Shown: positions 12,970-22,258 of the stretch, in pieces
How positions within the stretch are numbered: position 1 is the stretch's first letter
Layout: each line of letters begins with the position of its first letter
Source of the DNA: Planococcus wigleyi
GTDB lineage: Bacteria; Bacillota; Bacilli; Bacillales_A; Planococcaceae
Assembly: GCF_014836985.1 (NCBI RefSeq)
Contig: NZ_JACSPU010000001.1
Span: 124,001-188,000 of the forward strand
Direction: 5' to 3'
Length of the DNA: 64,000 nucleotides
Notes under the pieces: generated by a model
Database searches by the model: none
What the model was told of the DNA's origin: nothing
What the model saw: only the letters and a program-made list of their open reading frames with translations
Program-made: the position numbers and the translations under genes

Positions 12970-15693
12970 TTAAAGCGAATACGTGAACAATTCCTTCAAG
13001 TCGTTGTCTGACAGATCGGTCATCCACTGGCTGGACTGAATAAACTCTTCAGACATCGATTGCTTTTGCACCAGCAGGGAATCGATTTTCTCTTCGATTG
13101 TCCCGATGGTCACAAATTTATGGACATGGACAAATTGAGTCTGGCCGATGCGGTAAGCACGATCAGTCGCCTGGTTTTCGACAGCCGGGTTCCACCATCT
13201 GTCCGCGTGGAGAACGTGTGTCGCAGCCGTTAAGTTCAGGCCCGTGCCACCCGCCTTCAGCGATAGGATGAAAATCGGGAATTTGCCGGCTTGGAAAGAA
13301 GCCACTAGGGAATCACGCTGCTGTTTCGGCATGCTGCCCGTCAAGAACGGCACTTCATGGCCATACAGCTCATTGATGGCCTGCTGCAAGAGATGCCCCA
13401 TACCGATGTATTGTGTAAAGATCAAACATTGTTCCCCGCGTTCCGCAATTTCCCCGGCCAAGGTCACAATGCGCTCCAGTTTTTGAGAACGGGGCAGAAT
13501 TTCAGCAGCGCTCGTATACGGCTCTTTTAAATACAGAGACGGATGGTTACATAGCTGCTTCAATTTGCTGAGCATTTTCAATACCAGCCCTTTTTTCTCG
13601 AAACCTGTGAGCGTCTCCATTTTCTGCACCGTATCCTGGACGAGCCCTTCGTAAAGAGCGGCCTGTTCCGGTGTCAGTGGACAATATTCCAGCTGTTCCT
13701 GTTTTTCTGGCAAGTTCAGTTGAAGGTCCGGATCTTTCTTGGTCCGGCGCAGCAGGAACGGCTGAATCCGCTGACGCAACTTTTCTTTTGTTTCTTCAGA
13801 ATTATCGCGTTCGATCGGAATCATGAAGTTTTCCTGGAACTGCTTGATGCGGTACAAATAACCTTTATTGATGAAATCGAAAATCGACCATAATTCAGAC
13901 AGCCGGTTTTCAATCGGTGTTCCGGTTAAGGCGATATGATGGTCGCCTTTGAATTTCCGGATGGTCCGCGATTGTTTCGTGTACATGTTCTTGATGTTCT
14001 GCGCTTCATCGAGTGTAATGCTCGACCAATGCAGGCTCTGCATTTCCTCGTCGTCAGAAGATGCAATCCCGTAAGTCGACAACACGACATCCGGTTTTTC
14101 CGCCGCTAAAAAGGCATTGAATTCCTCGCCTTTCGGACGGATGCTGCCATAATGGGTCACCACTTTCAAATCAGGGGCAAAGCGCTCCAATTCCTTTTGC
14201 CAGTTGCCAAGCACCGAAGTCGGGCAGACAATCAGCGATGGCTGATCCGGATTTTTTCCGTGGACATGCAGCAAATAAGTGATCAGCTGAACCGTCTTGC
14301 CGAGCCCCATGTCATCCGCTAAGCAAAGGCCAAAGCCTTCTTCACGCATGAACACCAAATAATCGAAACCGATTTTCTGGTAAGGCCGCAGCTCCGTCAA
14401 TAAATTGTTTGGCAGCGGTGTTTCCGGCAAATCACGTTTATCCAATAATTTATCAAGCAAGGTCTTTAAAGATCTATTCAAATGGAATTCTACAAGTGGA
14501 TCCTCTTCATCCGCTGTTTCATCGAGCATGATTTCCGGTACGTTCTGGAACAACATGTCTTTGATCGTCCAGTCTGCATCTTCGGCTTCTTCGATCATTT
14601 TCCGCAATTGCATCAACAAATTCGAGTCGACTCGCACCCATTCGTTCCCGATGCGGATAAACTCCTTGTTCTCGGAAACCAGGCGCTGGAAATCCTGCAT
14701 GCTCAGTTCATGGCCATTCAATGAAAACTGCCAGTCAAAATTGATGATTTGGTCAAGCCCGACAACCGACGCTTTCTTGATCGGCGAATTGACATTGGCT
14801 TTGACGCGGATCTTTGATTCCTGAACGGCTTTCAACCAAGACGGAATCGAGACTTCGACACCGAAAGCCTGAAGAATTTCCGCGTCGTTGCGCAGGAATT
14901 CAAGAATTTCGGCATCTGTCCATTCCGCATGATAGAAGCGGTCTTCGTCGAACCTGTCGACAGAAGGGCAGAGGCTTAAGAACAGCGATTGGCGTTTTTT
15001 GATATCCTCCGCAAAAGGCCGCCATTTCTCCGGCAACGCCTTATCGATCGGTTCATCTGCACGGCGCTTGGAAGGGGACCAGTAAACACTGCCCCGTTTC
15101 GAACGCATGACCACTTTAAAGGACCAGAATTCATCGGCATCCGGCTCGCTCAGCTGCACAGCGACGACATAGTCATCGGCATCCGCCAAGCCTTCCCAGC
15201 CTGCTTCCTGGACAAAGCCCTGAATATAAGGCAGTTGGGCAACCGATAAGCCTTTTTGGCGCAATTGATGGTGGATAGTGTCTCCAAGAAAAGTGCGAAT
15301 TTCTTCATCTCCGTATGTTTTGTTGATGGAAATTTCGCCTCCATCAACTGATACATGATCCCATAGATGTGGATCATTGAGAGAATCCGCTACTTTGCCA
15401 GCAAGTTTCAGCCAACCTTCGTCTTCTGCACGCTGTCCTGCAAACGTTACATAATGATGCGGTTCGCGCTGGAAGAGACGTACAAAATCAGCAGGTGTCA
15501 ATATCAAATCGAGGCCATCTGTCTGGGCGGTCAATCCGAAAAAACTGTCTTTGTCCAGAAAATACAAATATGGCTTCCAGATTTCCGGTGGAATCCGGTT
15601 GCCAGCTTCATTAGTCGCCTGTATACGGAAAAGTTCTCCGCGGATGATCGTTAAATAATAGAGGCGGCTTCCTTCAGTTTGGAATTGATTCAT
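12970..15693 (-). CDS. ywqA: SNF2-family DEAD/DEAH-box helicase (YwqA-like)
   Basis: Swi2/Snf2-type ATPase of 907 aa. The N-terminal ~430 residues are the bacterial SNF2 N-terminal region. The two RecA-like lobes start near LRPYQKIGFDYL: Walker A DMGLGKT is at 461-467, motif II DEAQ at 562-565, then ALTGTPIEN, GTGLNLTAATHV and ATDRAYRIGQ (motif VI). Likely a translocase acting on nucleoprotein; substrate unknown. SD AAAGGA, ATG start overlapping the stop of the SWIM gene by 4 nt (ATGA). The pair copies the ywqA-ywqB arrangement of B. subtilis. Confidence 0.9.
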   Translation of the reverse strand: MNQFQTEGSRLYYLTIIRGELFRIQATNEAGNRIPPEIWKPYLYFLDKDSFFGLTAQTDGLDLILTPADFVRLFQREPHHYVTFAGQRAEDEGWLKLAGKVADSLNDPHLWDHVSVDGGEISINKTYGDEEIRTFLGDTIHHQLRQKGLSVAQLPYIQGFVQEAGWEGLADADDYVVAVQLSEPDADEFWSFKVVMRSKRGSVYWSPSKRRADEPIDKALPEKWRPFAEDIKKRQSLFLSLCPSVDRFDEDRFYHAEWTDAEILEFLRNDAEILQAFGVEVSIPSWLKAVQESKIRVKANVNSPIKKASVVGLDQIINFDWQFSLNGHELSMQDFQRLVSENKEFIRIGNEWVRVDSNLLMQLRKMIEEAEDADWTIKDMLFQNVPEIMLDETADEEDPLVEFHLNRSLKTLLDKLLDKRDLPETPLPNNLLTELRPYQKIGFDYLVFMREEGFGLCLADDMGLGKTVQLITYLLHVHGKNPDQPSLIVCPTSVLGNWQKELERFAPDLKVVTHYGSIRPKGEEFNAFLAAEKPDVVLSTYGIASSDDEEMQSLHWSSITLDEAQNIKNMYTKQSRTIRKFKGDHHIALTGTPIENRLSELWSIFDFINKGYLYRIKQFQENFMIPIERDNSEETKEKLRQRIQPFLLRRTKKDPDLQLNLPEKQEQLEYCPLTPEQAALYEGLVQDTVQKMETLTGFEKKGLVLKMLSKLKQLCNHPSLYLKEPYTSAAEILPRSQKLERIVTLAGEIAERGEQCLIFTQYIGMGHLLQQAINELYGHEVPFLTGSMPKQQRDSLVASFQAGKFPIFILSLKAGGTGLNLTAATHVLHADRWWNPAVENQATDRAYRIGQTQFVHVHKFVTIGTIEEKIDSLLVQKQSMSEEFIQSSQWMTDLSDNDLKELFTYSL

Positions 15694-17228
15694 ATCAGAT
15701 TTCCTTTCTCGATCTCTTCCTGGAGTGCACGCAGGCGTTTATTCTGTGTGCGGATTTCATTGATGTACGCAGTCCAGAACTCCATTTGACCACTTTTCTT
15801 GCAGGCAGCTTTCATCTTCTTCCAGATTCGGACCGCTTGCTTGTAGCTCGGACGATTGCGTTCTTCCAAATAAGCCAGCGCATAGCGGTGAAACAAAGGC
15901 AGTACGTAATCAGGTGCTGATGCCTGCACTTCCTTGAGTCCGCATTCCTCTGCAAAGTACAGAGGGGAGTTATGGAGATGGTGCAGTTCTGCCCATTGTT
16001 TGTATAAACGTTTTTCGATCAAATAAGCCGAGTAGGCGGGAAGGCCGTAATGGCCAAATTGTTTGAACAGGTCTTCCCAGTCCACTTCGCTCAATTCAAT
16101 CTGCGAAAACAGACGGCTTAGCGTCCGCACATATTGGTGTCGGTATTGCGTATATAGTCCTTCAAACAGAAACGTTTTTACGTGCGGCTTGATTGCCAGC
16201 AATATATTGGTCAATGCCTGTGGATGATTTTCAGTTTCCGCAAGAACAGCCAGCTCCACCCAGTCATGGGCTTCATTCGGTGAGATTTTCTTGATATCGA
16301 GATCTTTCTTTAAACTGATCGCAAAAAAGGCTTTTAGCCGTTCATCGGGATTTTTCAAGGCAGCCAGCTCTTCTTCCCGCAGTCGGCTCGTGGTGAACAA
16401 ATTGGTCCAGAATAGCTGATAAAGAGCGAAACGCTGCGAGAACGAACCGTCTTTCACTTCCATGAATTCACGGATCAGTGTCTTCAGGTATTCAAAAAAA
16501 GCATCCGCTTCAAATGTCCGGTGCTGCCCACGCAGTTGGCCAAGCAAGTCGCGCAATTCATGCAGTTCATCATCGAACCAGGTCTTGAAGAACGAATGGT
16601 GAACTTCCTGGGTCCCTGAGATGAAAGTAGCCCAGACTTCCGTCAATGAAATGAAGTGGGCATAGGTGCGGTAAAGCACTTTCCACTCACGTTCCAAAGG
16701 CACGTAGGACAACGCGTTTTTTAAACGGCCATCGTACATCTGTTCGAAATAAAAATAATTGCGGGTCGTGTAATCCGGAATCGCTTCGCGCCAGACGCTG
16801 CGAATCAATTTTGTCCATTGCTCAGGAGAACGCTTCTCGGACAATAAAGTCAGTTGCTTGTTTTCAGGCTCGCGCCATGATGCCACCCACTCGGATAACG
16901 AACCGATTTTTTGATAAAGGGCAAAAATAACTGCCAAACGGTGGCGGCACATTGTATCCTGCGGACAGGCGCAGATGGCCGTCAGTTTATCGAAATTAAG
17001 AATGACTTTAACCGCATGCGCATCTTTAACGACGGCTTCGAGCAACAGGCGTTCTTCGTTGAACGACTGAATCTGCACGCCGTCATGGCGCACTAAAAAG
17101 ACTGCTTTTCGAACCATTTCTTCATCCAACGCACGCGTTGGGAGAAGGGATTTGTCGATAGCAGCCATATAATTGTGAATCGTATCTTCGAATCTTTTCG
17201 CCAGGGATTGAACCGTAGCCATATGCAT
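15690..17228 (-). CDS. ywqB: SWIM zinc-finger protein (YwqB-like)
   Basis: 512 aa. A SWIM zinc finger (CxCxnCxH) is visible as Cys86, Cys88, Cys94 and His96 in ICACPQDTMCRHRLAV. The rest is helical and rich in aromatic and charged residues. SWIM proteins commonly partner SNF2 ATPases, and here the stop overlaps the SNF2 start, so the two products probably form one complex. Start is ATG 17228 or 17222; the SD (TTGGGG) is weak, leaving this uncertain by two codons. Confidence 0.85.
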   Translation of the reverse strand: MHMATVQSLAKRFEDTIHNYMAAIDKSLLPTRALDEEMVRKAVFLVRHDGVQIQSFNEERLLLEAVVKDAHAVKVILNFDKLTAICACPQDTMCRHRLAVIFALYQKIGSLSEWVASWREPENKQLTLLSEKRSPEQWTKLIRSVWREAIPDYTTRNYFYFEQMYDGRLKNALSYVPLEREWKVLYRTYAHFISLTEVWATFISGTQEVHHSFFKTWFDDELHELRDLLGQLRGQHRTFEADAFFEYLKTLIREFMEVKDGSFSQRFALYQLFWTNLFTTSRLREEELAALKNPDERLKAFFAISLKKDLDIKKISPNEAHDWVELAVLAETENHPQALTNILLAIKPHVKTFLFEGLYTQYRHQYVRTLSRLFSQIELSEVDWEDLFKQFGHYGLPAYSAYLIEKRLYKQWAELHHLHNSPLYFAEECGLKEVQASAPDYVLPLFHRYALAYLEERNRPSYKQAVRIWKKMKAACKKSGQMEFWTAYINEIRTQNKRLRALQEEIEKGNLI

Positions 17229-17252
17229 CGCCCCAAAATAGACTTTCCCTCT

Positions 17253-17281
17253 ATTATACGACTTTCTAAGAGCTCCGTAAA
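17253..17281 (-). promoter_or_regulatory. Promoter of the SWIM-SNF2 operon
   Basis: Read on the minus strand: TTTACG (-35, 17276-17281), a 17-bp spacer, then a perfect TATAAT (-10, 17253-17258), 24 bp before the start codon. Good sigma-A type match. Confidence 0.65.
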
Positions 17282-17419
17282 CGATGAAGAAAAGTTAATC
17301 GGTTTTCGACTGACAGAATCATTACTTTATTTTCTGAAAATCCTTGTTTTATGTAAAGTAAATGGTATTATAAAAGTATAAAAGACCTAATTATAGCGTT
17401 TCGGATAGGAGAATGATAG

Positions 17420-17791
17420 TTGTTCAATTCGTTTGTTTTGGAAATCCCCGACTTGCGTTCCGTTTTGCAGCCGAAAGACGTGGCGGCATGGGAAGTAGTA
17501 GACGCGAGAGCGGACTTGGTGTTTGGCAAAATTAGTTGGCAAATTTCATCAGAAGGTGAATGCTACAGCGTTCACAACCCGCGATTGTTTCCGGATCATC
17601 TGGAGCAGGTGCAGGTCGATTTCAAAATGAACAGGATCATTTTTCATAGAAAGCAAATGAGGGATGAAGAATTTCATATGCTGGTTGCCTATATCATGGA
17701 CAAAGTATCCATCTATATCAATCCGAACGAAATGCATTTCGTGGTCTCATCGCCTCGCCATCGGCATCAGCGAACACGTACTAAAAAATAA
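17420..17791 (+). CDS. Hypothetical protein, 123 aa
   Basis: Frame with a TTG start at 17420 and TAGGAGA 7 nt upstream. The product is soluble, acidic to neutral for 100 residues and ends in a very basic tail (RHRHQRTRTKK). Segments such as VHNPRLFPDHLEQVQVDFKMNRIIFHRKQM have natural coding character. I do not recognise the family. It is divergent from the SWIM-SNF2 operon and upstream of the IDEAL gene. A TTG start and a high-Arg tail leave some doubt about the exact ends. Confidence 0.6.
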   Translation: MFNSFVLEIPDLRSVLQPKDVAAWEVVDARADLVFGKISWQISSEGECYSVHNPRLFPDHLEQVQVDFKMNRIIFHRKQMRDEEFHMLVAYIMDKVSIYINPNEMHFVVSSPRHRHQRTRTKK

Positions 17792-18144
17792 CGAATTCCA
17801 TTTCAAAAGCTCTTTAACAGCCTCTTTAGGCGGTTGGAGGGCTTTTGTGTTTTATGCGGCGGATAGTATCGCAGAATGTAGGAAGAGGAATCGCTTTGGC
17901 TGTTTTGAATTGGACGGCACCAATCGACTTGCTCAAGACAGGCATTTAAAATCTTGGCTGAGAAGCAATTCTGCTGTCTCGGGATAATAAAAAAATAATT
18001 ATTTTATGTCAAAATTGTAACAAAATAATATGCTTAAACGTCTATTATATAAGGTTGTTCTTATGCAAATCTATGTTCGAAAAATGGATTTTATGGTATG
18101 ATAGTTGTAATCAGAATATTACGAAAAATATGGGGGTGAGTCAG
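17792..18144. other. Intergenic stretch with imperfect hairpin
   Basis: No convincing gene. Near 17808-17850 an imperfect stem (AAAAGCTC...GGCTTTT with inner AACAGCC/GGCGGTT) followed by TTGTG could end the upstream transcript. The right half is AT-rich, with a possible -10 TATGAT at 18097-18102 before the IDEAL gene but no good -35. A 107-codon frame crossing 17664-17987 overlaps the upstream gene in another frame and lacks an SD. Confidence 0.4.
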
Positions 18145-18615
18145 ATGTTGCATGTGAAACTCATGAAGCCGTTCTATACGAAGAAAGAAGGGCATTTGGT
18201 GAAGTTCGTTTTTGCTTATCAGTACTTCTCTATCATGAAAGACGACGAGCTGTTCCATTTTATTCCGGTGGAAGGCAAGGAGATCATCGTTAACCTCAAC
18301 ACGTTCCAGGTTGAAAATCTCTCCGAAGTCTTCGTCTTCCAGAAAGGCAATCGCTTTATCCGCTTACCTCTCTATCAATTGTTGCTCGTGTCGGATATTC
18401 ACAGACATCTTCAAGCGATCCTGCAGGAAGAAAGAGCGGAGTTGATCGAAGTGAACGAACAAACCCGAAAAGAAGCGGCCGACGCCATTTATTTCTTGGA
18501 GCAGGAAAACTACAGCCGAATGATTGATGAGGCATTAAGTGCAGGGGATCGTGAAATGTTCGATGCATTGATTGCCCAACAGCGGGAATCACAACAATTA
18601 TATGGAGGTTTGTAA
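18145..18615 (+). CDS. IDEAL-domain protein
   Basis: 156 aa. The C-terminal IDEAL motif is explicit: MIDEALSAGDREMFDALIAQ, the short helical module found in YpiB and several regulators and in substrates of Bacillales adaptor systems. The N-terminal ~100 residues are beta-rich (KFVFAYQYFSIMKDDELFHF). The open frame starts 30 codons earlier at 18055, but GGGGGTGAG sits 7 nt before the ATG at 18145, so that start is used. Function beyond the motif is unknown; a role in controlled proteolysis is speculation. Confidence 0.8.
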   Translation: MLHVKLMKPFYTKKEGHLVKFVFAYQYFSIMKDDELFHFIPVEGKEIIVNLNTFQVENLSEVFVFQKGNRFIRLPLYQLLLVSDIHRHLQAILQEERAELIEVNEQTRKEAADAIYFLEQENYSRMIDEALSAGDREMFDALIAQQRESQQLYGGL

Positions 18616-18693
18616 AGTGAAATCAGCAGCCTATGGATAGTAACGCCTTGCCAGATACATGGGGAGGCGTTTTTGTATGCAAAAAAGCACATT

Positions 18694-18730
18694 AAAAGCT
18701 CTTTTCCGTTTGAATGGGAAAAGAGCTTTT
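18694..18730. terminator. Terminator hairpin
   Basis: AAAAGCTCTTTTCC pairs perfectly with GGAAAAGAGCTTTT (14 bp, 9-nt loop). It lies between the IDEAL gene and the convergent small minus-strand gene and can serve either. A weaker AACGCCT/AGGCGTT stem at about 18641-18673, followed by TTTT, is probably the IDEAL gene's own terminator. Confidence 0.8.
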
Positions 18731-18759
18731 AGGTTTCTGCGATATTCATAGGTCACCCC

Positions 18760-18864
18760 TTACATAAGTGTATAAAAATTGATGAATAACATAACTGCTG
18801 TCGATCCAGCGACTCCAATTGCAAGATCTCCCCATCCGAGTTCCAGTACTTTGTCAAAATTCAT
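18760..18864 (-). CDS. Small single-helix membrane peptide, 34 aa
   Basis: Short minus-strand gene starting at ATG 18864 with a clear AAAAGGAG 9 nt upstream. The frame is open further upstream to 18975 but without an SD. The product starts with a soluble acidic turn (MNFDKVLELGWGDL), then one hydrophobic helix (AIGVAGSTAVMLFINFY) and ends TLM. It is flanked by a strong hairpin at its 3' side. Family not recognised. The length and SD quality argue for a real small membrane protein. Confidence 0.65.
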   Translation of the reverse strand: MNFDKVLELGWGDLAIGVAGSTAVMLFINFYTLM

Positions 18865-19087
18865 AACGATCCGCTCCTTTTCGATTGGGTTGTGTAAGTG
18901 GAAGATCTTACAGGTAAGTAGCAGTGTTTGCTTACTTGTTTTTAGTATAAATACATCATTCCTAATAAACATCATACGAAATAACTAAAAATTCTAAAAA
19001 ATAAAATAAAAAGGTTTTATTTGTCCCGTTTCGCTCCAGGAACGCATTTGAACTTCCGGATTGATATTGGTACATTGATTGATAAAG

Positions 19088-19305
19088 AGAAACTTCAATC
19101 AGTGGGGGTTTTCTTCATCCCCCACTGATAAAAAGCAGAACATAGGCTAAACGCGCTGCGTCCTGCGGCAACGCCTATGTAACCGACATACTGTCGGTCC
19201 GATCCAATCGGACTTTTACGATCAGTGGATCTCCCGCTTATAGAAGCGGGAGTCTTACTGCCCGTTAAAGTGGGATAAAGGCTTGTGGAAGTCAGTCGAA
19301 AGGGG
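19088..19305 (+). repeat. Structured repeat R5, copy b
   Basis: Run of hairpins between the small peptide gene and dppA. ATCAGTGGGGG pairs with CCCCCACTGAT, CATAGGC with GCCTATG, and CGAC with GTCG. TCCGATCCAATCGGA is self-complementary, and TCTCCCGCTT pairs with AAGCGGGAGT. The tail ACTGCCCGTTAAAGTGGGAT and AGTCAGTCGAA match the copy at 4085-4215. This copy is longer, with an extra middle hairpin absent from copy a. No transposase is present. The rest of 18865-19087 is AT-rich and shows only a possible TATACT box for the small gene. Confidence 0.7.
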
Positions 19306-19313
19306 AATGCCAG

Positions 19314-20138
19314 ATGAAATTTTATTTATCGATGGATATGGAAGGCGTCACAGCTTTGCCGGATTACACTTACGTCGATTCGGCAGAAGCCAATTACGAA
19401 CGGGGGCGCCGCTTGATGACAGAAGACGCCAACGCCATTATCCGCGGCGCAGTTGATGCCGGTTCAACGTCATTTTTGGTCAATGACAGCCATTCGAAAA
19501 TGAATAACCTCATTGCTGAGGAACTGCATGAAGAAGCGGACTTGATTAGTGGGGGCATTAAAACGTATTCCATGGTCGAAGGACTGGACAGCAGCTACAC
19601 CGGTGCTTTTTTTGCCGGCTATCATGCACGGGCTGGGCAAAAAGGTGTGATGGCCCATTCCATGATTTTTGCGGTCCGGACGATGTGGATCAATGAGGTG
19701 GAGATTGGGGAACTGGGATTTAATGCGTATGTGGCGGGTTATCACGGAGTCCCGGTTTTATTGGTGGCGGGAGACGATTGTGCTTGCCGGGAAGCGGAAG
19801 CATTGATCCCGAACGTCACGACAGCAGCAGTCAAAAAAACGTTGTCGCGTTCAGCTGTTCAGACGTTGCACCCGAAAAAAGCCCAAATGCTTTTGCATGA
19901 ACAAACCATCCGTGCCATCGAGAACCGAGCAAATGTTAAGCCGCTGGTGCCGCCGGAATCTCCGCTGTTGAAAATCGAGTTCACCAATTATGGCGAAGCG
20001 GAACTGGCTGCGATGATGCCGGGCTGCCATTTGGAAGAAGGCACCACGATTGTCCATTTTCAGGCGAAAGATATTTTAGAAGCCTACCGGGCTATGTTGG
20101 TGATGGCCGAACTCGCAATGCAGGCGAAGTTTTGCTGA
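19314..20138 (+). CDS. dppA: D-aminopeptidase, M55 family (DppA)
   Basis: Zinc aminopeptidase that removes D-amino acids from D-Ala-D-Ala-type peptides. 274 aa. The five metal ligands of DppA fall at the family positions: Asp8 and Glu10 (SMDMEG), His60 (NDSH), His104 (GYHA) and Glu133 (EIGELGFN). It forms a self-assembling cytoplasmic enzyme in B. subtilis. AAGGGG SD lies before the ATG. It is followed by an LD-carboxypeptidase and an NlpC/P60 peptidase, recalling the Bacillus dpp-ykf murein-peptide operon, but without the dpp transporter. Confidence 0.93.
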   Translation: MKFYLSMDMEGVTALPDYTYVDSAEANYERGRRLMTEDANAIIRGAVDAGSTSFLVNDSHSKMNNLIAEELHEEADLISGGIKTYSMVEGLDSSYTGAFFAGYHARAGQKGVMAHSMIFAVRTMWINEVEIGELGFNAYVAGYHGVPVLLVAGDDCACREAEALIPNVTTAAVKKTLSRSAVQTLHPKKAQMLLHEQTIRAIENRANVKPLVPPESPLLKIEFTNYGEAELAAMMPGCHLEEGTTIVHFQAKDILEAYRAMLVMAELAMQAKFC

Positions 20139-20218
20139 ATCGTGAGTTGATAAGGCTCGAGGCATTTCAGGTTATAATGGAAAAAGCATGGAATACAGAA
20201 AAAGAGGAGTAGATCATT

Positions 20219-21142
20219 TTGCGGAAATTGCCAAAACGACTGAAAAAAGGGGATACGGTCGGCATCATCGCGCCTTCCAGTCCACCCAATCAAGAAAATC
20301 TGCAAAAAGCACTGCCGTTTTTGGAAGAACTGGGCTTAAAGATCAAGCTCGGCAAATCGGTGGATGCGGCTCATGGCTATTTAGCCGGAACAGATGATGA
20401 ACGTTTGGCCGACCTTCATGCCATGTTCGAGGATCCGGAAGTGTCCGGCATCATTTGCGCAGGCGGCGGTTACGGCGCTGCCCGCTACGCAGACCGGATC
20501 GACTACGCCATGATTATGGAAAACCCGAAAGTGTTCTGGGGATATTCCGACATTACCTTTTTACATACGGCGATCGGGGAATACGCCGAGATGGTTACGT
20601 TCCACGGTCCGATGTTGGCATCAGATGTCGGCAAACCGGAATTCCATGAACGGAGCGGCCGCATGTTTGGCCAATTGTTTGAACCGTTTGAGCTGCATTA
20701 CACAGAGGAAGTAGCGCCGCTTGAAACTATCGTCGGTGGAATTGCGCAAGGCGAACTGGTCGGAGGAAACTTGTCGCTCATCCGCAGCGCAGTCGGCACC
20801 AAGTTCGATTTGGATGTCAAAGGCAAGATTTTATTGATTGAAGACATCGACGAAGAGCCTTATGAAGTGGATGAAATCCTGAACCAATTGCGCTTGGCAC
20901 GCAAATTTGAGGAAGCGGCAGGCATCGTCATCGGCGATTTCAAAAATGCCAGCCCTAAAAAGCGTAAGCCATCACTGACCTTGGATCAGGTATTCAACGA
21001 TTACTTTGGCGACTTGAAGATTCCGGTAGTGAAAGGCTTTAAAATCGGCCATTGCGAACCGCATTTCTCTGTGCCGCTCGGCGCACTTGCACGGCTGGAT
21101 GGCGATGCCAAAACTTTGACCATCCTTCCGGGAGTTGAATGA
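20219..21142 (+). CDS. ldcA: Murein LD-carboxypeptidase, S66 family (LdcA/YkfA)
   Basis: Cleaves the L,D bond of murein tetrapeptides in the cytoplasm. 307 aa with the S66 nucleophile region FWGYSDITFLHTAI (Ser110). Acidic and histidine partners are seen in LLIEDIDEEPY and GFKIGHCEPHF. TTG start at 20219 with GAGGAG 9 nt upstream. A perfect TATAAT (20173-20178) lies just upstream, so it may have its own promoter as well as readthrough from dppA. Ends 27 bp before the next peptidase. Confidence 0.92.
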   Translation: MRKLPKRLKKGDTVGIIAPSSPPNQENLQKALPFLEELGLKIKLGKSVDAAHGYLAGTDDERLADLHAMFEDPEVSGIICAGGGYGAARYADRIDYAMIMENPKVFWGYSDITFLHTAIGEYAEMVTFHGPMLASDVGKPEFHERSGRMFGQLFEPFELHYTEEVAPLETIVGGIAQGELVGGNLSLIRSAVGTKFDLDVKGKILLIEDIDEEPYEVDEILNQLRLARKFEEAAGIVIGDFKNASPKKRKPSLTLDQVFNDYFGDLKIPVVKGFKIGHCEPHFSVPLGALARLDGDAKTLTILPGVE

Positions 21143-21169
21143 ACGAACAATAGAAACGGAGTGAAGAAT

Positions 21170-22108
21170 TTGCTGAAGACAGAATCTACGACGTGGGTAT
21201 GCAGTGTGCCGGTTGCGACCGTGTGGACGGCGCCGGAAAAAGCGCGTCCGGTCGACGCGGAAGGCATTACGGAAAATCCCAATATCAATAAATGGCTGCA
21301 GGAAATGAGCCGTGAGGACAATAAAGACTTGACTGACAGTGGCCGTATCCAAACACAGCTTCTTTACGGCGAGCCCGTGGTGATTGAGGAAGTGGTGGAC
21401 GGTTGGGCGAAAATTATCGCATTGTGGCAACCGTGTCGCAAAGACGAGCGAGGCTATCCGGGATGGGTCCCGATGACTCAGCTGAAGGAAGTCGAAGCGC
21501 TGACCGAACTCGGCTACGCCCGTGTAACGGCAAATAAAGCTCAGCTATGGACAGAAAGCTTCGCGCCTTTGAAAGCTGTATCTTTTAATACGCTGCTCCC
21601 GGTTAAGGAACTCGGCGAATTCGTCCGCCTGCAAACTCCGGATGGCGACGCTTTGATCATGGCAGATGCTGTGGAAATTGTCGCTGCCTATAACCAGAGT
21701 CCAAGAGGGAGCGGTCTGGACATCGCCAAACTAGGCGCCGGGTTTTTGGACCTGCCTTATTTATGGGGCGGCATGTCGAGCTATGGTTATGACTGTTCCG
21801 GATTCACCTATAATTTAATGAAGGCGAACGGCGTCATCATTTCGCGCGATGCTGTTGATCAGTCGCTGGAAGGACTGGAAATCGATAAGTACGACCAGGA
21901 TGCCTGGCACATCGGTGATTTGCTGTTCTTTGCTTATGAAGAAGGAAAAGGGAATCTCCATCACGTTGGGATTTACTATGGCAATGGATTAATGCTGCAT
22001 TCCCCGACGCCGGGAAGATCGGTGGAAATCATTGAACTGGCCGGCACAAAACACGAAACGGAGTTATGCGCAGTCCGCCGATTCATGAAAATGGAAGACC
22101 ATGACTAA
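21170..22108 (+). CDS. ykfC: NlpC/P60 endopeptidase, YkfC-like
   Basis: Cysteine peptidase of the C40 family, probably a gamma-D-Glu-L-diamino acid endopeptidase. 312 aa with no signal peptide, so it should act on imported muropeptides in the cytoplasm. The N-terminal half looks like two SH3b folds; the catalytic domain starts near LGAGFLDLPYLWGG. The Cys lies in YDCSGFTYN and the His in HHVGIYYGNG. The frame opens at GTG 21161, inside ACGGAGTG; the TTG at 21170 (8 nt from GGAG) is preferred. Completes a murein-peptide catabolic set with dppA and ldcA. Confidence 0.9.
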   Translation: MLKTESTTWVCSVPVATVWTAPEKARPVDAEGITENPNINKWLQEMSREDNKDLTDSGRIQTQLLYGEPVVIEEVVDGWAKIIALWQPCRKDERGYPGWVPMTQLKEVEALTELGYARVTANKAQLWTESFAPLKAVSFNTLLPVKELGEFVRLQTPDGDALIMADAVEIVAAYNQSPRGSGLDIAKLGAGFLDLPYLWGGMSSYGYDCSGFTYNLMKANGVIISRDAVDQSLEGLEIDKYDQDAWHIGDLLFFAYEEGKGNLHHVGIYYGNGLMLHSPTPGRSVEIIELAGTKHETELCAVRRFMKMEDHD

Positions 22109-22215
22109 AGAAGAGATATCCTCTCTATATTTTCCAAAAGCCTTCTGACACCGGCTTTGTGAATAAAATCATTTGGATCGGGTGTTGGCTGAGAGGTGAA
22201 ATGGGTGGCGAAATG

Positions 22216-22224
22216 TGTTATAAT
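22216..22224 (+). promoter_or_regulatory. Extended -10 promoter of DUF2187 gene
   Basis: TGTTATAAT is a perfect extended -10 (TGn plus TATAAT), 34 bp before the start codon. No convincing -35 is seen, as is usual for extended -10 promoters. Confidence 0.55.
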
Positions 22225-22258
22225 GTATAGATAGTGTTTTAAAAAGAGAGGCGTGGTA

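Noticed and set aside
17664..17987. 107-codon plus-strand frame
   Set aside because: Starts inside the preceding hypothetical gene in another frame, no SD, unnatural composition.
20147..20178. Full sigma-A promoter for ldcA
   Set aside because: TATAAT is perfect, but the only TTGATA lies 20 bp upstream, beyond the usual spacer, so only the -10 is mentioned.
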